A program made the position numbers and the translations under genes. Below, piece by piece: positions 33,189-41,899 of a stretch of 43,976 bases of DNA. Numbering within the stretch: the first letter of the stretch is position 1; each line of letters starts with the position of its first letter. The DNA comes from Lachnospiraceae bacterium (lineage in GTDB: Bacteria > Bacillota > Clostridia > Lachnospirales > Lachnospiraceae): NCBI GenBank assembly GCA_029098105.1, contig JAQXNR010000003.1, forward strand, positions 1-43,976. Reading direction: 5' to 3'. Below the pieces are notes generated by a model. That model saw nothing but the letters and a program-made list of their open reading frames with translations, searched no databases and was not told the DNA's origin.

Positions 33189-34835
33189 TCACACCATCAA
33201 ATCACTGTTCTCCTTGCTTCTCTCGATAGCAAGATTCAATTTTACAAAAGGTCTGTATAAAACCAATCCAATCACCAGAGAGGTTCCAATAAAAATACCA
33301 AGTCGTCCAATATGTACCCAGTAATCATTTCGGTACATACCACTGACACATTCCCGAAGGGCATCCATACAATACGGAAAAGGCATAAATTTATATATGT
33401 CCTGGTATACCTGAGGCAATACTTCCTTTGGAAAAGTTCCTCCGGCACCTGCCACCTGAAGTACCATAATAACAACTGCCAGTGCCTCTCCCACATTGCC
33501 AAAAGCAAAGGTCAGGGAGTAAATAAAAATCGTAAATACAAAACTGGTCATTGCCGCTGCAAACCAGAACAAAAAAGGATGTTTGCACTGAATTTCCAGA
33601 AAAAACAGGTTACCCAACACACAAATCAACGTCTGAATCTGTCCCACTCCAAAAAACAGTGCATATCTTCCAAAAAACTCCTGGTAAGGCTTTACTTCAT
33701 GCAAATTCGGAACATCTTTTACCTTGGTATGAAGAACAGCCACCAGAATCAAGGCACCTACCCAGATTGCCAGCACAGTATAAAAAGGTGCCATGGCAGA
33801 ACCGTAATTGGATGTCTTATATACTGGAATGGTTTTTAGATTTACCAGAGAAGAAAAATATTCTCCCACCCGCTCCGGATCATTCTCCAATACCGAAACC
33901 ACTTTTTCCAGAGACTCACTGTCCTGAGTTCCCAGCAAATCCTTCTTCATTTTTTTTATCAAGGTTTTTAAATCTGTTAATTGTGTTTTCGTTTTTTTCA
34001 GACTGGTCTGCCCTTTTCCCAACACATCCACATAATCAGAAAGCCGGATACCGGCTGTCTGTAACCCATTTAAAGAACGGGAAGCATCCGGTATCTGGGA
34101 CAAATCCTTCTCCATATCCTCAGCCATTTTCGGAACCAGACTACTCAGGGCAGTCATGGACTGCTCGGCCGAATCCATAGATTGTTCCAAAGTATCCAGT
34201 ATATTTATATACCGCTGTACATCCTCTTCCAGCATAGTAAGCCACTGCGCCGTCTCCTGAAGAACGGAACTATCCTCCTGTGCATTCTTCAAAGCATCTC
34301 CTGCCTTCACCACAATCTGTGTAATCGTACTGAATACCTGACTGTTCACCTGTTCTTCTACTGCCCCCTCTGCTTTTGAGGTAATTTTAGTAGCAATGGC
34401 ATTCTTTTTTTCATTGGAATAATAGGTAATCGTTCCCCCACTGGTATCCCCATCCAAAACGGCAGCAATACTCTGGGTAAAATTCTCGGGAATCACCAAT
34501 GCAGCATAATAATCACCACTGTAAACACCGTTAATAGCAGTCCGCTCATCTTCCGGAAATACCCATCCAATACTGTCGTTTTCCCGAAGGGCATCCAGAA
34601 CCGAATTTCCAATACAAAGTTCCAGATTGTTTACCATCATCCCCTCGTCGTTGGAATACACTGCAATTTTCAGATTCGAAGTGGCATCTTCACTGTAAGG
34701 CTCCCAATTGGAATTAATATTAAACCAGGCATACAGAGAAGGCAAAATAGAGAGTCCCATAATTACCACCAGGGCAACCACATTTGTACTAATCTGTTTA
34801 AAATCATGCATCATGATTTTCAGTATGTTCTTCAT
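33189..34835 (-). CDS. YhgE/Pip family membrane protein (second of pair)
   Basis: A 548-residue protein. One N-terminal membrane helix is followed by the family motif LPSLYAWFNINSNWEPY, a large extracytoplasmic region with coiled coil (about 50-340), and five or six C-terminal helices (about 350-530) of the ABC-2 transporter permease type (VLQVAGAGGTFPKEVLP). The YhgE/Pip family includes phage-infection receptors and relatives of type VII secretion EsaA; substrates are unknown. Of two ATGs 6 bp apart the second (34833-34835) is correctly spaced from AGGAGG. Its start overlaps the end of the small membrane-protein gene by 32 bp. Confidence 0.88.
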   Translation of the reverse strand: MKNILKIMMHDFKQISTNVVALVVIMGLSILPSLYAWFNINSNWEPYSEDATSNLKIAVYSNDEGMMVNNLELCIGNSVLDALRENDSIGWVFPEDERTAINGVYSGDYYAALVIPENFTQSIAAVLDGDTSGGTITYYSNEKKNAIATKITSKAEGAVEEQVNSQVFSTITQIVVKAGDALKNAQEDSSVLQETAQWLTMLEEDVQRYINILDTLEQSMDSAEQSMTALSSLVPKMAEDMEKDLSQIPDASRSLNGLQTAGIRLSDYVDVLGKGQTSLKKTKTQLTDLKTLIKKMKKDLLGTQDSESLEKVVSVLENDPERVGEYFSSLVNLKTIPVYKTSNYGSAMAPFYTVLAIWVGALILVAVLHTKVKDVPNLHEVKPYQEFFGRYALFFGVGQIQTLICVLGNLFFLEIQCKHPFLFWFAAAMTSFVFTIFIYSLTFAFGNVGEALAVVIMVLQVAGAGGTFPKEVLPQVYQDIYKFMPFPYCMDALRECVSGMYRNDYWVHIGRLGIFIGTSLVIGLVLYRPFVKLNLAIERSKENSDLMV

Positions 34836-35304
34836 CCCCATCCTCCTTCTCTTTGTCTATCCGCTCCATCAGGAATTCTTTCTGCCCGGTAATATGCTTT
34901 ACAACCCGTTCCTTTGCCTGCTCTACCCGCATCTCTTTTTTCTCTTCCATCTGCTTAAGCGCACTCACAATATTTTGTTCTATCGTGTCCATATCCTGTC
35001 CAATCAGGACATTTGCTTCTTTGACTTCCTGGTTGCTAATCTCGGCTATTTTTTCCTGCATTTTATAGTCCACATACTCTACATAAATTAAGTATACCGC
35101 AATGACAAACAAGGAAACAATCCAGAGGACAAGAAAAATGACCCGTTCACTGTCGGTAATGAACAGAAGGAACAAAAAAATCATAGGAATCCAGAACAAA
35201 CATTTAATTCCAATACGGATTCGCTTCTGGTTCTGCCTGTGTATTTCTTTTTCATACTGCATAATCGTGTGGAACAATTCTTCAAAACGTTCATCCGTTG
35301 CCAT
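34804..35304 (-). CDS. Small two-helix membrane protein between the YhgE genes
   Basis: A 166-residue protein not recognised by family. Residues 1-30 are polar (DERFEELFHTIMQYEKEIHRQNQKR), two membrane helices follow (about 32-50 and 56-74), then a charged coiled-coil tail (about 78-166). AGGAGGT precedes the ATG at 35302-35304. It begins 12 bp after one YhgE gene and overlaps the next by 32 bp; this tight packing suggests all three are translated and act together. Confidence 0.75.
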   Translation of the reverse strand: MATDERFEELFHTIMQYEKEIHRQNQKRIRIGIKCLFWIPMIFLFLLFITDSERVIFLVLWIVSLFVIAVYLIYVEYVDYKMQEKIAEISNQEVKEANVLIGQDMDTIEQNIVSALKQMEEKKEMRVEQAKERVVKHITGQKEFLMERIDKEKEDGDEEHTENHDA

Positions 35305-35316
35305 AACTGCTACCTC

Positions 35317-37413
35317 CTACATAAATCCGGTGTCTTCCATACGTTTTTCCATAAAATGATTGACCTTTTGAAAAGGCAGCCGGATGACCAGCCCCAGCAA
35401 CAACGCCGCCGCTGCAAATAAAAGCAGTTGCAGCAGGTAAATCACATAATCCTTCTCATACATGCCACAAATCGCTTCCCGCATCGCATTGATGGCATAG
35501 GGAAAAGGAAAGAATACATATATTTTCTGGTAAAATTCCGGAAGTATTTCAATCGGGTAAGTTCCACTGGAACCAGCAATCTGAAGCACCACAATCACTA
35601 CGACAAAAGCCTTTCCCACATCCCCAAAGGACACTGTCAAAGCGTAAATCAACAGCATAAAGGTAAAACTGGTAACCGATGCCGCCAGCCAGAAAGCAGC
35701 CAGATTCAGGCACTGTACTTTTAACAGACAAACATTTCCCAGCACAATAATGAGAGTTTGAATCTGTCCCAGCAGGAAAAACAGCAGAAACCGTCCCAAA
35801 AATAATTCATGCGGCTTAGGATTCACCAGTTTTTCCTTATTCGGACGCACTTTAATCAGGGACACGAGGAAAATTCCTCCCACCCAGATAGCCAGCGTAG
35901 TATAAAAGGGAGTAACACCAGAACCATAATTCTCTACCGGGTAGATACTCTGGGTTTCAATATGTACCGGAGTAGCAAAAAATACACCATACCCCTGTGG
36001 ATCCCCTTCCATAAACGTAACAATTTTCTTTACAAATTCACTGTTTGACATATGGTTTGTCAGCGCATTCATGGAGTCCAACTTGTCCGAAAGTCCCGCC
36101 AATACATCAGACACTCCCGAAAGACTCTGGTTTGCAGATTGCACACCACTCTGAGCACCGGTCAGTACCTCCTCCAGAATCTCAATGTCTTCTGAAATAT
36201 TCGAAAGGGCACTGGACAAATCGTTGTTTACCGTATCCACTGCATCTGCCACCTCATATACCAGCGGTGTAATCACGTTGTTATAGTTTTCCTGCAAATC
36301 GGAAACGGTTTTTTGCCAAAGCGCTTCCTTTTTGGCGGAATAGGTTGCTTTCTCATTCTCTACCTTTGCCTCCAGCGTCTGTTCCATGGCTTTGAGAGAA
36401 TCCAGTTTTGCCTTCAACTGAACCGCAATCTTACTCTGCTGGCGTTTCGCAAAAGAATCCGAAAAAGAAACCTGATTTATGGACTTCAACAAAGAATCTA
36501 TGCGCTTTTTGGCATCCTGCAAATGCACCAGTGCTTTCTTGTAGGAAGCCGATTTTGCTGCGGTTGTAGTTTCCTTTGCAGCCTGTTCCATGTCACGGAC
36601 AGCAGATTCCAACGCATCCGCAATCTGGCTGTTCTGCGTCAGAATCTGTTCCGCTAAATCCTCTGCAGAAAAGGACTTCTGGCGGCTGCTTTGTCTGCTT
36701 GCCGCTGACTTAGTGCTCGCCAGTTCGCTTTTTGCCGAATCCATGGAAGAAACCAGTTTTTCATCCGCCGCCATCAGGGAAGCCACCACTTTTTCATAAT
36801 CCTTTACCGTGTCCTGTACCAATTCCAAGCGCTGTTGAAACTGCTCTACCGCAGTCATATCCTCTTCTTTTATGGCCACGGGATTCTCTGCAAACAGGTT
36901 ACTTACAAGAATAGAAATGTACATTTCATTAATATTCTTTTTCAATGTGGAAACCGCCGTATCCGTAATTTTGGTTGCCACCGCATTCTTTTTTTCATTC
37001 TCATAATAATCCACCTGGGGACGTTTCAAATCATGAAGGAAACCATTATACATACTCTCAGAAAAATCTTCTGACAATACCACTGCCGCATAGCAGGAGC
37101 CACTTTTCACCTCATCTTTCGCCTTGTCCTCAGTCGTAATTACCCAGTGAATACTACTGTTTTCCTTTAAGGAATCCACAATTTCTTCCCCTACATTAAT
37201 GGTATTCCCATTCTCATCTTCATACCCCTTGTCTGCCGAAGCAATGGCAATCTTAATATTCCCGGTATTTCCATAGGGATCCCAGTTAGAATATATGTTA
37301 AACCATGCATAGAGCGCAGGAAGAATACACAGACCAATAGCAATAACAAGGGCAAAAAAATTCTTAAGCAGCGCCCTTATATCTGACCGAAATATGGTTT
37401 TTATATTCTTCAT
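35317..37413 (-). CDS. YhgE/Pip family membrane protein (first of pair)
   Basis: A 698-residue paralogue of the 33189-34835 product. It starts MKNIKTIFRSDIRALLKNFF and carries LPALYAWFNIYSNWDPYGN, then a large coiled-coil extracytoplasmic domain (about 40-500; KALVHLQDAKKRIDSLLKS) and C-terminal ABC-2-type helices (about 510-690; VLQIAGSSGTYPIEILP). The central coiled coil is about 150 residues longer than in its partner. GGGAGG precedes the ATG. It starts 35 bp after mraY, so the cassette may be partly read from the mraY transcript. Confidence 0.88.
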   Translation of the reverse strand: MKNIKTIFRSDIRALLKNFFALVIAIGLCILPALYAWFNIYSNWDPYGNTGNIKIAIASADKGYEDENGNTINVGEEIVDSLKENSSIHWVITTEDKAKDEVKSGSCYAAVVLSEDFSESMYNGFLHDLKRPQVDYYENEKKNAVATKITDTAVSTLKKNINEMYISILVSNLFAENPVAIKEEDMTAVEQFQQRLELVQDTVKDYEKVVASLMAADEKLVSSMDSAKSELASTKSAASRQSSRQKSFSAEDLAEQILTQNSQIADALESAVRDMEQAAKETTTAAKSASYKKALVHLQDAKKRIDSLLKSINQVSFSDSFAKRQQSKIAVQLKAKLDSLKAMEQTLEAKVENEKATYSAKKEALWQKTVSDLQENYNNVITPLVYEVADAVDTVNNDLSSALSNISEDIEILEEVLTGAQSGVQSANQSLSGVSDVLAGLSDKLDSMNALTNHMSNSEFVKKIVTFMEGDPQGYGVFFATPVHIETQSIYPVENYGSGVTPFYTTLAIWVGGIFLVSLIKVRPNKEKLVNPKPHELFLGRFLLFFLLGQIQTLIIVLGNVCLLKVQCLNLAAFWLAASVTSFTFMLLIYALTVSFGDVGKAFVVVIVVLQIAGSSGTYPIEILPEFYQKIYVFFPFPYAINAMREAICGMYEKDYVIYLLQLLLFAAAALLLGLVIRLPFQKVNHFMEKRMEDTGFM

Positions 37414-37448
37414 GAAATGCCTCCCCTTCTATCTCATTGTTTTATCTG

Positions 37449-38411
37449 TCATTTTACTAAATATATTGTCAAAAAGGACAATAACAGTTGTATTATGGAA
37501 AAGCGGAATACCACCTGGGTATTAGACCACCCTTTGTTCTTCCTGACATGGTCATGTAACGGAGTCAGAGTGTTTTTTAAAATACTGATTTTCAGGAACC
37601 GTTTCAGGGAAACCTTAATCAGTCCAATACCACCATCCACAATCAATACCAGCGCCACCAGTAAATAAAGGAATGGACATCCTGTTTTGAGAATGGCAAT
37701 GCTAATGAACAATCCCATTGCCCGGGAACCGGCATCTCCCATCAACAACAGGCTGGGGGTAGCGTTATACCACAAATATGCCAGCAATACCAGTATAAAA
37801 AGGGGAATGGACAGAGCCACCTCATCTTTTGTCCCGAGAAGAGTATCCAGTACATAAATGGTTCCCAGCGTAATCATGACCAAAGTAGCAGACAAACCAT
37901 CCACACCATCAGTACAGTTCGTCACATTAATGGAAGCCCATACGAGAATCACCACAAGCAATCCAAACACTCCATAGGGTAAGGAAAAACTGGCATTGAA
38001 AATGGCGAGATTGACTATATTTCCATTGTAATATAAATATACAACTGCCACGAACACTGCAATCAGCAGGTCCAATAAGCCCTTGCGGTACTCTCCCCAA
38101 GGAGAGCGGGAAGCGTCATCCAGAAATCCGGTCAGCATTGCCAGGCCAATCAGTATCAGGTAAAAAAACAGTTCCGGTTGAAAGGGCACAAACAAAAGGG
38201 TACAGACAATAAATACCAACACAAACACAATACCGGCACCTCGTGGCTTTCCCTTTGATTTTGCCCCATCCACAGCAAACTCCCTTCCCATATCGGAAGG
38301 CAGATGGGAAAATGCCATCTTTGTAGCAATGACTGTGGCAAAAAAAGCAACAATTGCCCCAGTCAGTAATAATCCATTCAAATAGTGTCCGTTCATCAAA
38401 TTGTATAACAT
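37449..38411 (-). CDS. mraY: Phospho-N-acetylmuramoyl-pentapeptide transferase (MraY type)
   Basis: Transfers phospho-MurNAc-pentapeptide to undecaprenyl phosphate to form lipid I. It is 320 residues with about ten membrane helices and the family motifs KPRGAGIVFVLVF, GFLDDASRS, NVTNCTDGVDGLSA and LLMGDAGSRAMG. The usual HHHFE motif of the last cytoplasmic loop is replaced by TPLHDHVRKNKGWS, a variant I believe occurs in related Clostridia. It is away from the dcw cluster, grouped here with SEDS and PBP2-type genes. No promoter is evident in the 59 bp between the Nudix stop and this start, which instead hold a terminator-like hairpin. Confidence 0.88.
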   Translation of the reverse strand: MLYNLMNGHYLNGLLLTGAIVAFFATVIATKMAFSHLPSDMGREFAVDGAKSKGKPRGAGIVFVLVFIVCTLLFVPFQPELFFYLILIGLAMLTGFLDDASRSPWGEYRKGLLDLLIAVFVAVVYLYYNGNIVNLAIFNASFSLPYGVFGLLVVILVWASINVTNCTDGVDGLSATLVMITLGTIYVLDTLLGTKDEVALSIPLFILVLLAYLWYNATPSLLLMGDAGSRAMGLFISIAILKTGCPFLYLLVALVLIVDGGIGLIKVSLKRFLKISILKNTLTPLHDHVRKNKGWSNTQVVFRFSIIQLLLSFLTIYLVK

Positions 38412-38435
38412 ACTCTTTCGTCCTTTCTTCTATAG

Positions 38436-38463
38436 AAAAAGCAGGTCAAAATGCCCTGCCTTT
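38436..38463 (-). terminator. Terminator or attenuator between the Nudix gene and mraY
   Basis: On the minus strand AAAGGCAGG, a nine-base loop, then CCTGCTTTTT: nine pairs including one G-U, followed by a T run at plus 38440-38436. It sits just 25 bp before the mraY ATG, so mraY may depend on partial read-through. Confidence 0.7.
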
Positions 38464-38470
38464 ATTGTCT

Positions 38471-38923
38471 CTAGTAATATTTCCGGCTGCCCCAAAGATT
38501 GCTCTTTTTCATGCTGATGTATTCTTCATAAGCACGCTCCAGAATCTGCTTCTCATTGGCAAAACGGAGTAAATGGTACGCCTCATGGTACTTATAATAA
38601 CCGGAATCCTCAAAGTATTCCTCCTTTTGTGGCTTACTGTAATAACTGTCTCCCATCATGAGATACCAGTGTACATCCTTGTCCACAATATCATCCTGTG
38701 TTCGGAAAGAATACTCACTTTTTCCAATATATTTCATTATTGTCGCCGTCGCCCCGGTTTCCTCCCGAACCTCCCGAAGTGCCGTTTCCTTGTACTCTTC
38801 TCCCTCTTCTACGGTACCTTTAGGTAAAACCCAGCCTTCATATTTATTCTTGTAATTCTTATACAAAAGTAAAATCTTCCCTCTGAATATTACCACACCA
38901 CCACAGCTTGTTGCTTCTATCAT
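38471..38923 (-). CDS. Nudix hydrolase
   Basis: A 150-residue hydrolase of nucleoside diphosphate-linked compounds. The Nudix box is complete: GTVEEGEEYKETALREVREE, then TGA. It starts MIEATSCGGVVIF at 38921-38923, with AGGAGG upstream; the longer frame is not supported. The substrate cannot be read from sequence; the Tyr-rich C-terminus (GYYKYHEAYHLLRF) is distinctive. Its promoter is at 38966-38994 and a terminator follows. Confidence 0.92.
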   Translation of the reverse strand: MIEATSCGGVVIFRGKILLLYKNYKNKYEGWVLPKGTVEEGEEYKETALREVREETGATATIMKYIGKSEYSFRTQDDIVDKDVHWYLMMGDSYYSKPQKEEYFEDSGYYKYHEAYHLLRFANEKQILERAYEEYISMKKSNLWGSRKYY

Positions 38924-38965
38924 TGCAAATCCTCCTATTTGGGTGTGAATCCTAAAACTATAAAT

Positions 38966-38994
38966 ATTATACATGAAATACACAAAATATTCAA
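38966..38994 (-). promoter_or_regulatory. Promoter of the Nudix hydrolase gene
   Basis: On the minus strand TTGAAT (plus 38989-38994), a 17-bp spacer and TATAAT (plus 38966-38971), directly after the PBP2-type stop codon. Confidence 0.75.
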
Positions 38995-38995
38995 T

Positions 38996-40504
38996 CTATT
39001 TATACTTCTCATAATAGGTCGTAAAAATCTGCTTTGCAATCGGCACTGCAACTCCGCTTCCAGAGCCTCCATCCTCTGCAATGACGCAAACTGCAATCTG
39101 TGGATCCTCCACTGGAGAAAATCCCACAAACCATGCATGGGGAGATGCGTTTTCCGCATGTTCTGCAGAACCGGTTTTACCAGCATAGGTATGCGCCAGT
39201 CCGGAAAGTGCTCCTGCGGTTCCCTCTTCCACAACTCCCACCATCATGTCAGTAAGAGCATCCGCTTCCTCTTCACTCATAACTTCCTTATAGGCTGTAG
39301 GCGTAAATTTCTTCACCAGATTTCCATCATAACTCTCTACATAGTCTGTTAAGTAAGGAGTCATCATCACACCATCATTGGCAACCGCAGAGACAATCAT
39401 ACAGTTCAAAAGTGGTGTCATCAAAGTTTCTCCCTGACCAATTGCCGTCTGGGGCATCTCACTTTTGTCGGAATCCTTCGACAGTGCGAACCGGCTCTTA
39501 CTGTATTCCAGATTAATGGGCAGTTTCTGATTCAGTAAAAGACTCTCTGCCGTATTTCGGTAGGAAGCGAAATTCAGGTCGGAACCGAGAGTAACAAATG
39601 CACAGTTACAGGAGTTTGCCATGGCATCGTACAAATCTTCTTCACCGTGAGCAGTTTTCCCAGCACATTTTATATTTACATGGTCCACTTTTGTAGTTCC
39701 GGTACAGGTATAGGAGAACTTCTTCCAGTTCTTTTTTTCCCGCATATATTCCAGAGCAGTTACAATTTTAAATGTAGAACCCGGCGGGTACAACCCCTGG
39801 GTTGCCCGGTTCAAAAGTGCAGAATCCTCATCCTGATTCAGGTATTCCCAGTTTGCTTTCAGAGAATTCGGGTCGTAATCCGGCTTACTGACCATTGTCA
39901 GTATTTTTCCCGTATCCGGCTCCATCACTACCACTGCTCCTTTGTAATTGCCCAAAGCATTGTACGCGGATTGCTGCAAATCATAATCCAGGGTCGTATA
40001 CACCGTATCCCCCATGTTCTTTTCGTCCTTCAAATCTTTTACTATCCGTTCAAAAATATTGGAATGGGAAGAATACATATAATAGTTGGCACTAGACTCC
40101 AACCCAGACTTTCCATATATGTCGTAACCCACCACCTGGGCAAACAATCTTCCAGCAGGGTAACTTCGGGTGTACTCACCATCCTGTCCCTTCACGCTTT
40201 TTGCAATCACTTTACCGTCTGAGGTCTTTAATGAACCCTTTATAATTCTGTCACTGAACAGATTCTGCCGCGGATTATACGGACTGGTCACATCTTCTTT
40301 TCCGGGCACCGCTACATAATATCCAATATATACAATCAGTGCCACAAAAAGAAAGGCAAAAAAGTATGCCACCACGAGAATCTGCCGATTCAGTTTCAAC
40401 TTCTCCGATGGTTTTGCCAACCAGTTGAGAATCGAATAGATGACTCCATGATTTCTATCCGTAGATTCGATTTTTTTTGTTGGTTGCTCTTTCATTTTCT
40501 TCAT
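38996..40504 (-). CDS. Penicillin-binding protein 2 (PbpA-type) transpeptidase
   Basis: A class B peptidoglycan transpeptidase, 502 residues. A cytoplasmic tail and one membrane anchor (about 40-65, ILVVAYFFAFLFVALIVYIG) precede a dimerisation region and the transpeptidase domain. The active-site motifs are PPGSTFKIV (nucleophile Ser near 243), SCN (about 298) and AGKTGSAE (Lys near 443). It is shorter than PBP2/SpoVD (about 600-700), as in the PbpA type that pairs with RodA/FtsW. I chose the ATG at 40502-40504, after GAGGA with eight-base spacing; it lies inside the 3' end of the SEDS gene (50-bp overlap), implying coupling. Confidence 0.92.
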   Translation of the reverse strand: MKKMKEQPTKKIESTDRNHGVIYSILNWLAKPSEKLKLNRQILVVAYFFAFLFVALIVYIGYYVAVPGKEDVTSPYNPRQNLFSDRIIKGSLKTSDGKVIAKSVKGQDGEYTRSYPAGRLFAQVVGYDIYGKSGLESSANYYMYSSHSNIFERIVKDLKDEKNMGDTVYTTLDYDLQQSAYNALGNYKGAVVVMEPDTGKILTMVSKPDYDPNSLKANWEYLNQDEDSALLNRATQGLYPPGSTFKIVTALEYMREKKNWKKFSYTCTGTTKVDHVNIKCAGKTAHGEEDLYDAMANSCNCAFVTLGSDLNFASYRNTAESLLLNQKLPINLEYSKSRFALSKDSDKSEMPQTAIGQGETLMTPLLNCMIVSAVANDGVMMTPYLTDYVESYDGNLVKKFTPTAYKEVMSEEEADALTDMMVGVVEEGTAGALSGLAHTYAGKTGSAEHAENASPHAWFVGFSPVEDPQIAVCVIAEDGGSGSGVAVPIAKQIFTTYYEKYK

Positions 40505-41819
40505 GTTCTGTTTCCTCATCACTGCGACCCAGCATTACCAGTCCCTGTGTAATCCCAAAAATCAGCAGCACACTTGCCACACTACTGCGTCCATAACTGA
40601 TTAAAGGCAAAGTCACTCCTGTCAGAGGAATGAACTTTACAGCTCCACCAATATTTAAAAATACCTGAAAAATAAAGCAGACACCAAACCCTAATGCAAT
40701 CAGTTTATACATGGAATTTCTAGAACGCATGGAAGCGTCCAGAAAAACAATGAAGCAACTGACAAACACCAGTATCAGGCACAATACAAAAATAGTTCCA
40801 AACTCCTCCGCCAAAGCGGAAAAAATAAAATCCGAATAGACAATCGGAACCGAATCCGGCGCTCCCTGCCCCAGTCCAATTCCAAACCAACTTCCCGTTC
40901 CCAGTGCAAAAAGAGACTGGCAAATCTGGTATCCACCACCGTCAATCAACGCCCAGGGATCCCTCCAGGCATTCACTCTGGTCTGTACATGGTCAAACAA
41001 CTGGTATGCCACCACTGCCGCCCCGCTTCCCGCCAAAACTCCACTTATAAACAAGGTCAGACGTCCTGTTGCCACATAGAGCATAACAATATACACAATA
41101 AAGAAAATCAGGGCACCACCCAAGTCCTTTTCCCACACCAGTACGAGAACGTAAGCAGCAGCCAGCACAGTGGTCACCATCAAATCCTTCAATTCCAGAG
41201 ACTGCGCCAGACGGCAGCCCACAAATAATACAAATAAAATTTTTGCAAATTCCGATGGCTGAATCGACACACCGGCAATCCGAATCCAGTTGCTGGCACC
41301 ATTTAAATTCACACCCATCACCATAACTGTGGACAACAGTAAAAAACCTGTAATTCCATAAAACCAGGTCAATCTCTGCCACAAGTGAATCCGCTTCATC
41401 AAAAAAGGCAGCAGCATGGCTGCAGAAAAACAGACTGCCACAGTAATAAACTGTTTTAAAGCATATGCTTCATAGGACAACCGAGTCTGCATTACCAGTC
41501 CAACTACCATAAAAAACATCATATTATTGGTAAGAAGTCTTGAAGTATGGGGGTAAATTCTCCGGTAAAAAATAAAAACAAGCAGTAAAAACAACAACTG
41601 TGCCCCATAAAAATAAATCAGACGAATATCCTTCTGTTCCAGTACCAAATCCAGGTTGCAAAAAAAGTGAAAATAAAGCAGCAACCGTTCCTGCCTCCGG
41701 AACAGTTTTTTACTTCTTTTTGGTGGCAACTCCCGAAACAATTGGAAACAGGTCAGGGTATAGGCTGCCGCTAATATAATATTCAAGTATCCGGTCAGCA
41801 CCAATATAATATGAATCAT
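40455..41819 (-). CDS. SEDS-family glycosyltransferase (FtsW/RodA/SpoVE)
   Basis: A peptidoglycan glycan-strand polymerase of the SEDS family, 454 residues with about twelve membrane helices. Family motifs are GASNWIRIAGVSIQPSEFAK, LVWEKDLGGALIFF, SDFIFSALAEEFG and PLTGVTLPLISYGRSSVAS. Proteins of this kind act with a class B PBP, here the one encoded just downstream. An extra N-terminal part of about 100 residues with several helices is longer than in classic FtsW. Of two ATGs, the second (41817-41819) is seven bases after AAGGAG. It cannot be assigned to division (FtsW) or elongation (RodA) from sequence alone. Confidence 0.93.
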   Translation of the reverse strand: MIHIILVLTGYLNIILAAAYTLTCFQLFRELPPKRSKKLFRRQERLLLYFHFFCNLDLVLEQKDIRLIYFYGAQLLFLLLVFIFYRRIYPHTSRLLTNNMMFFMVVGLVMQTRLSYEAYALKQFITVAVCFSAAMLLPFLMKRIHLWQRLTWFYGITGFLLLSTVMVMGVNLNGASNWIRIAGVSIQPSEFAKILFVLFVGCRLAQSLELKDLMVTTVLAAAYVLVLVWEKDLGGALIFFIVYIVMLYVATGRLTLFISGVLAGSGAAVVAYQLFDHVQTRVNAWRDPWALIDGGGYQICQSLFALGTGSWFGIGLGQGAPDSVPIVYSDFIFSALAEEFGTIFVLCLILVFVSCFIVFLDASMRSRNSMYKLIALGFGVCFIFQVFLNIGGAVKFIPLTGVTLPLISYGRSSVASVLLIFGITQGLVMLGRSDEETEHEENERATNKKNRIYG

Positions 41820-41899
41820 ACCCATTCTCCTTTCCCAATTCGCAATTGCCTATGCTCAATTTCCTTATATTACCATTCTATTACGAAAATTGTTTCTCA

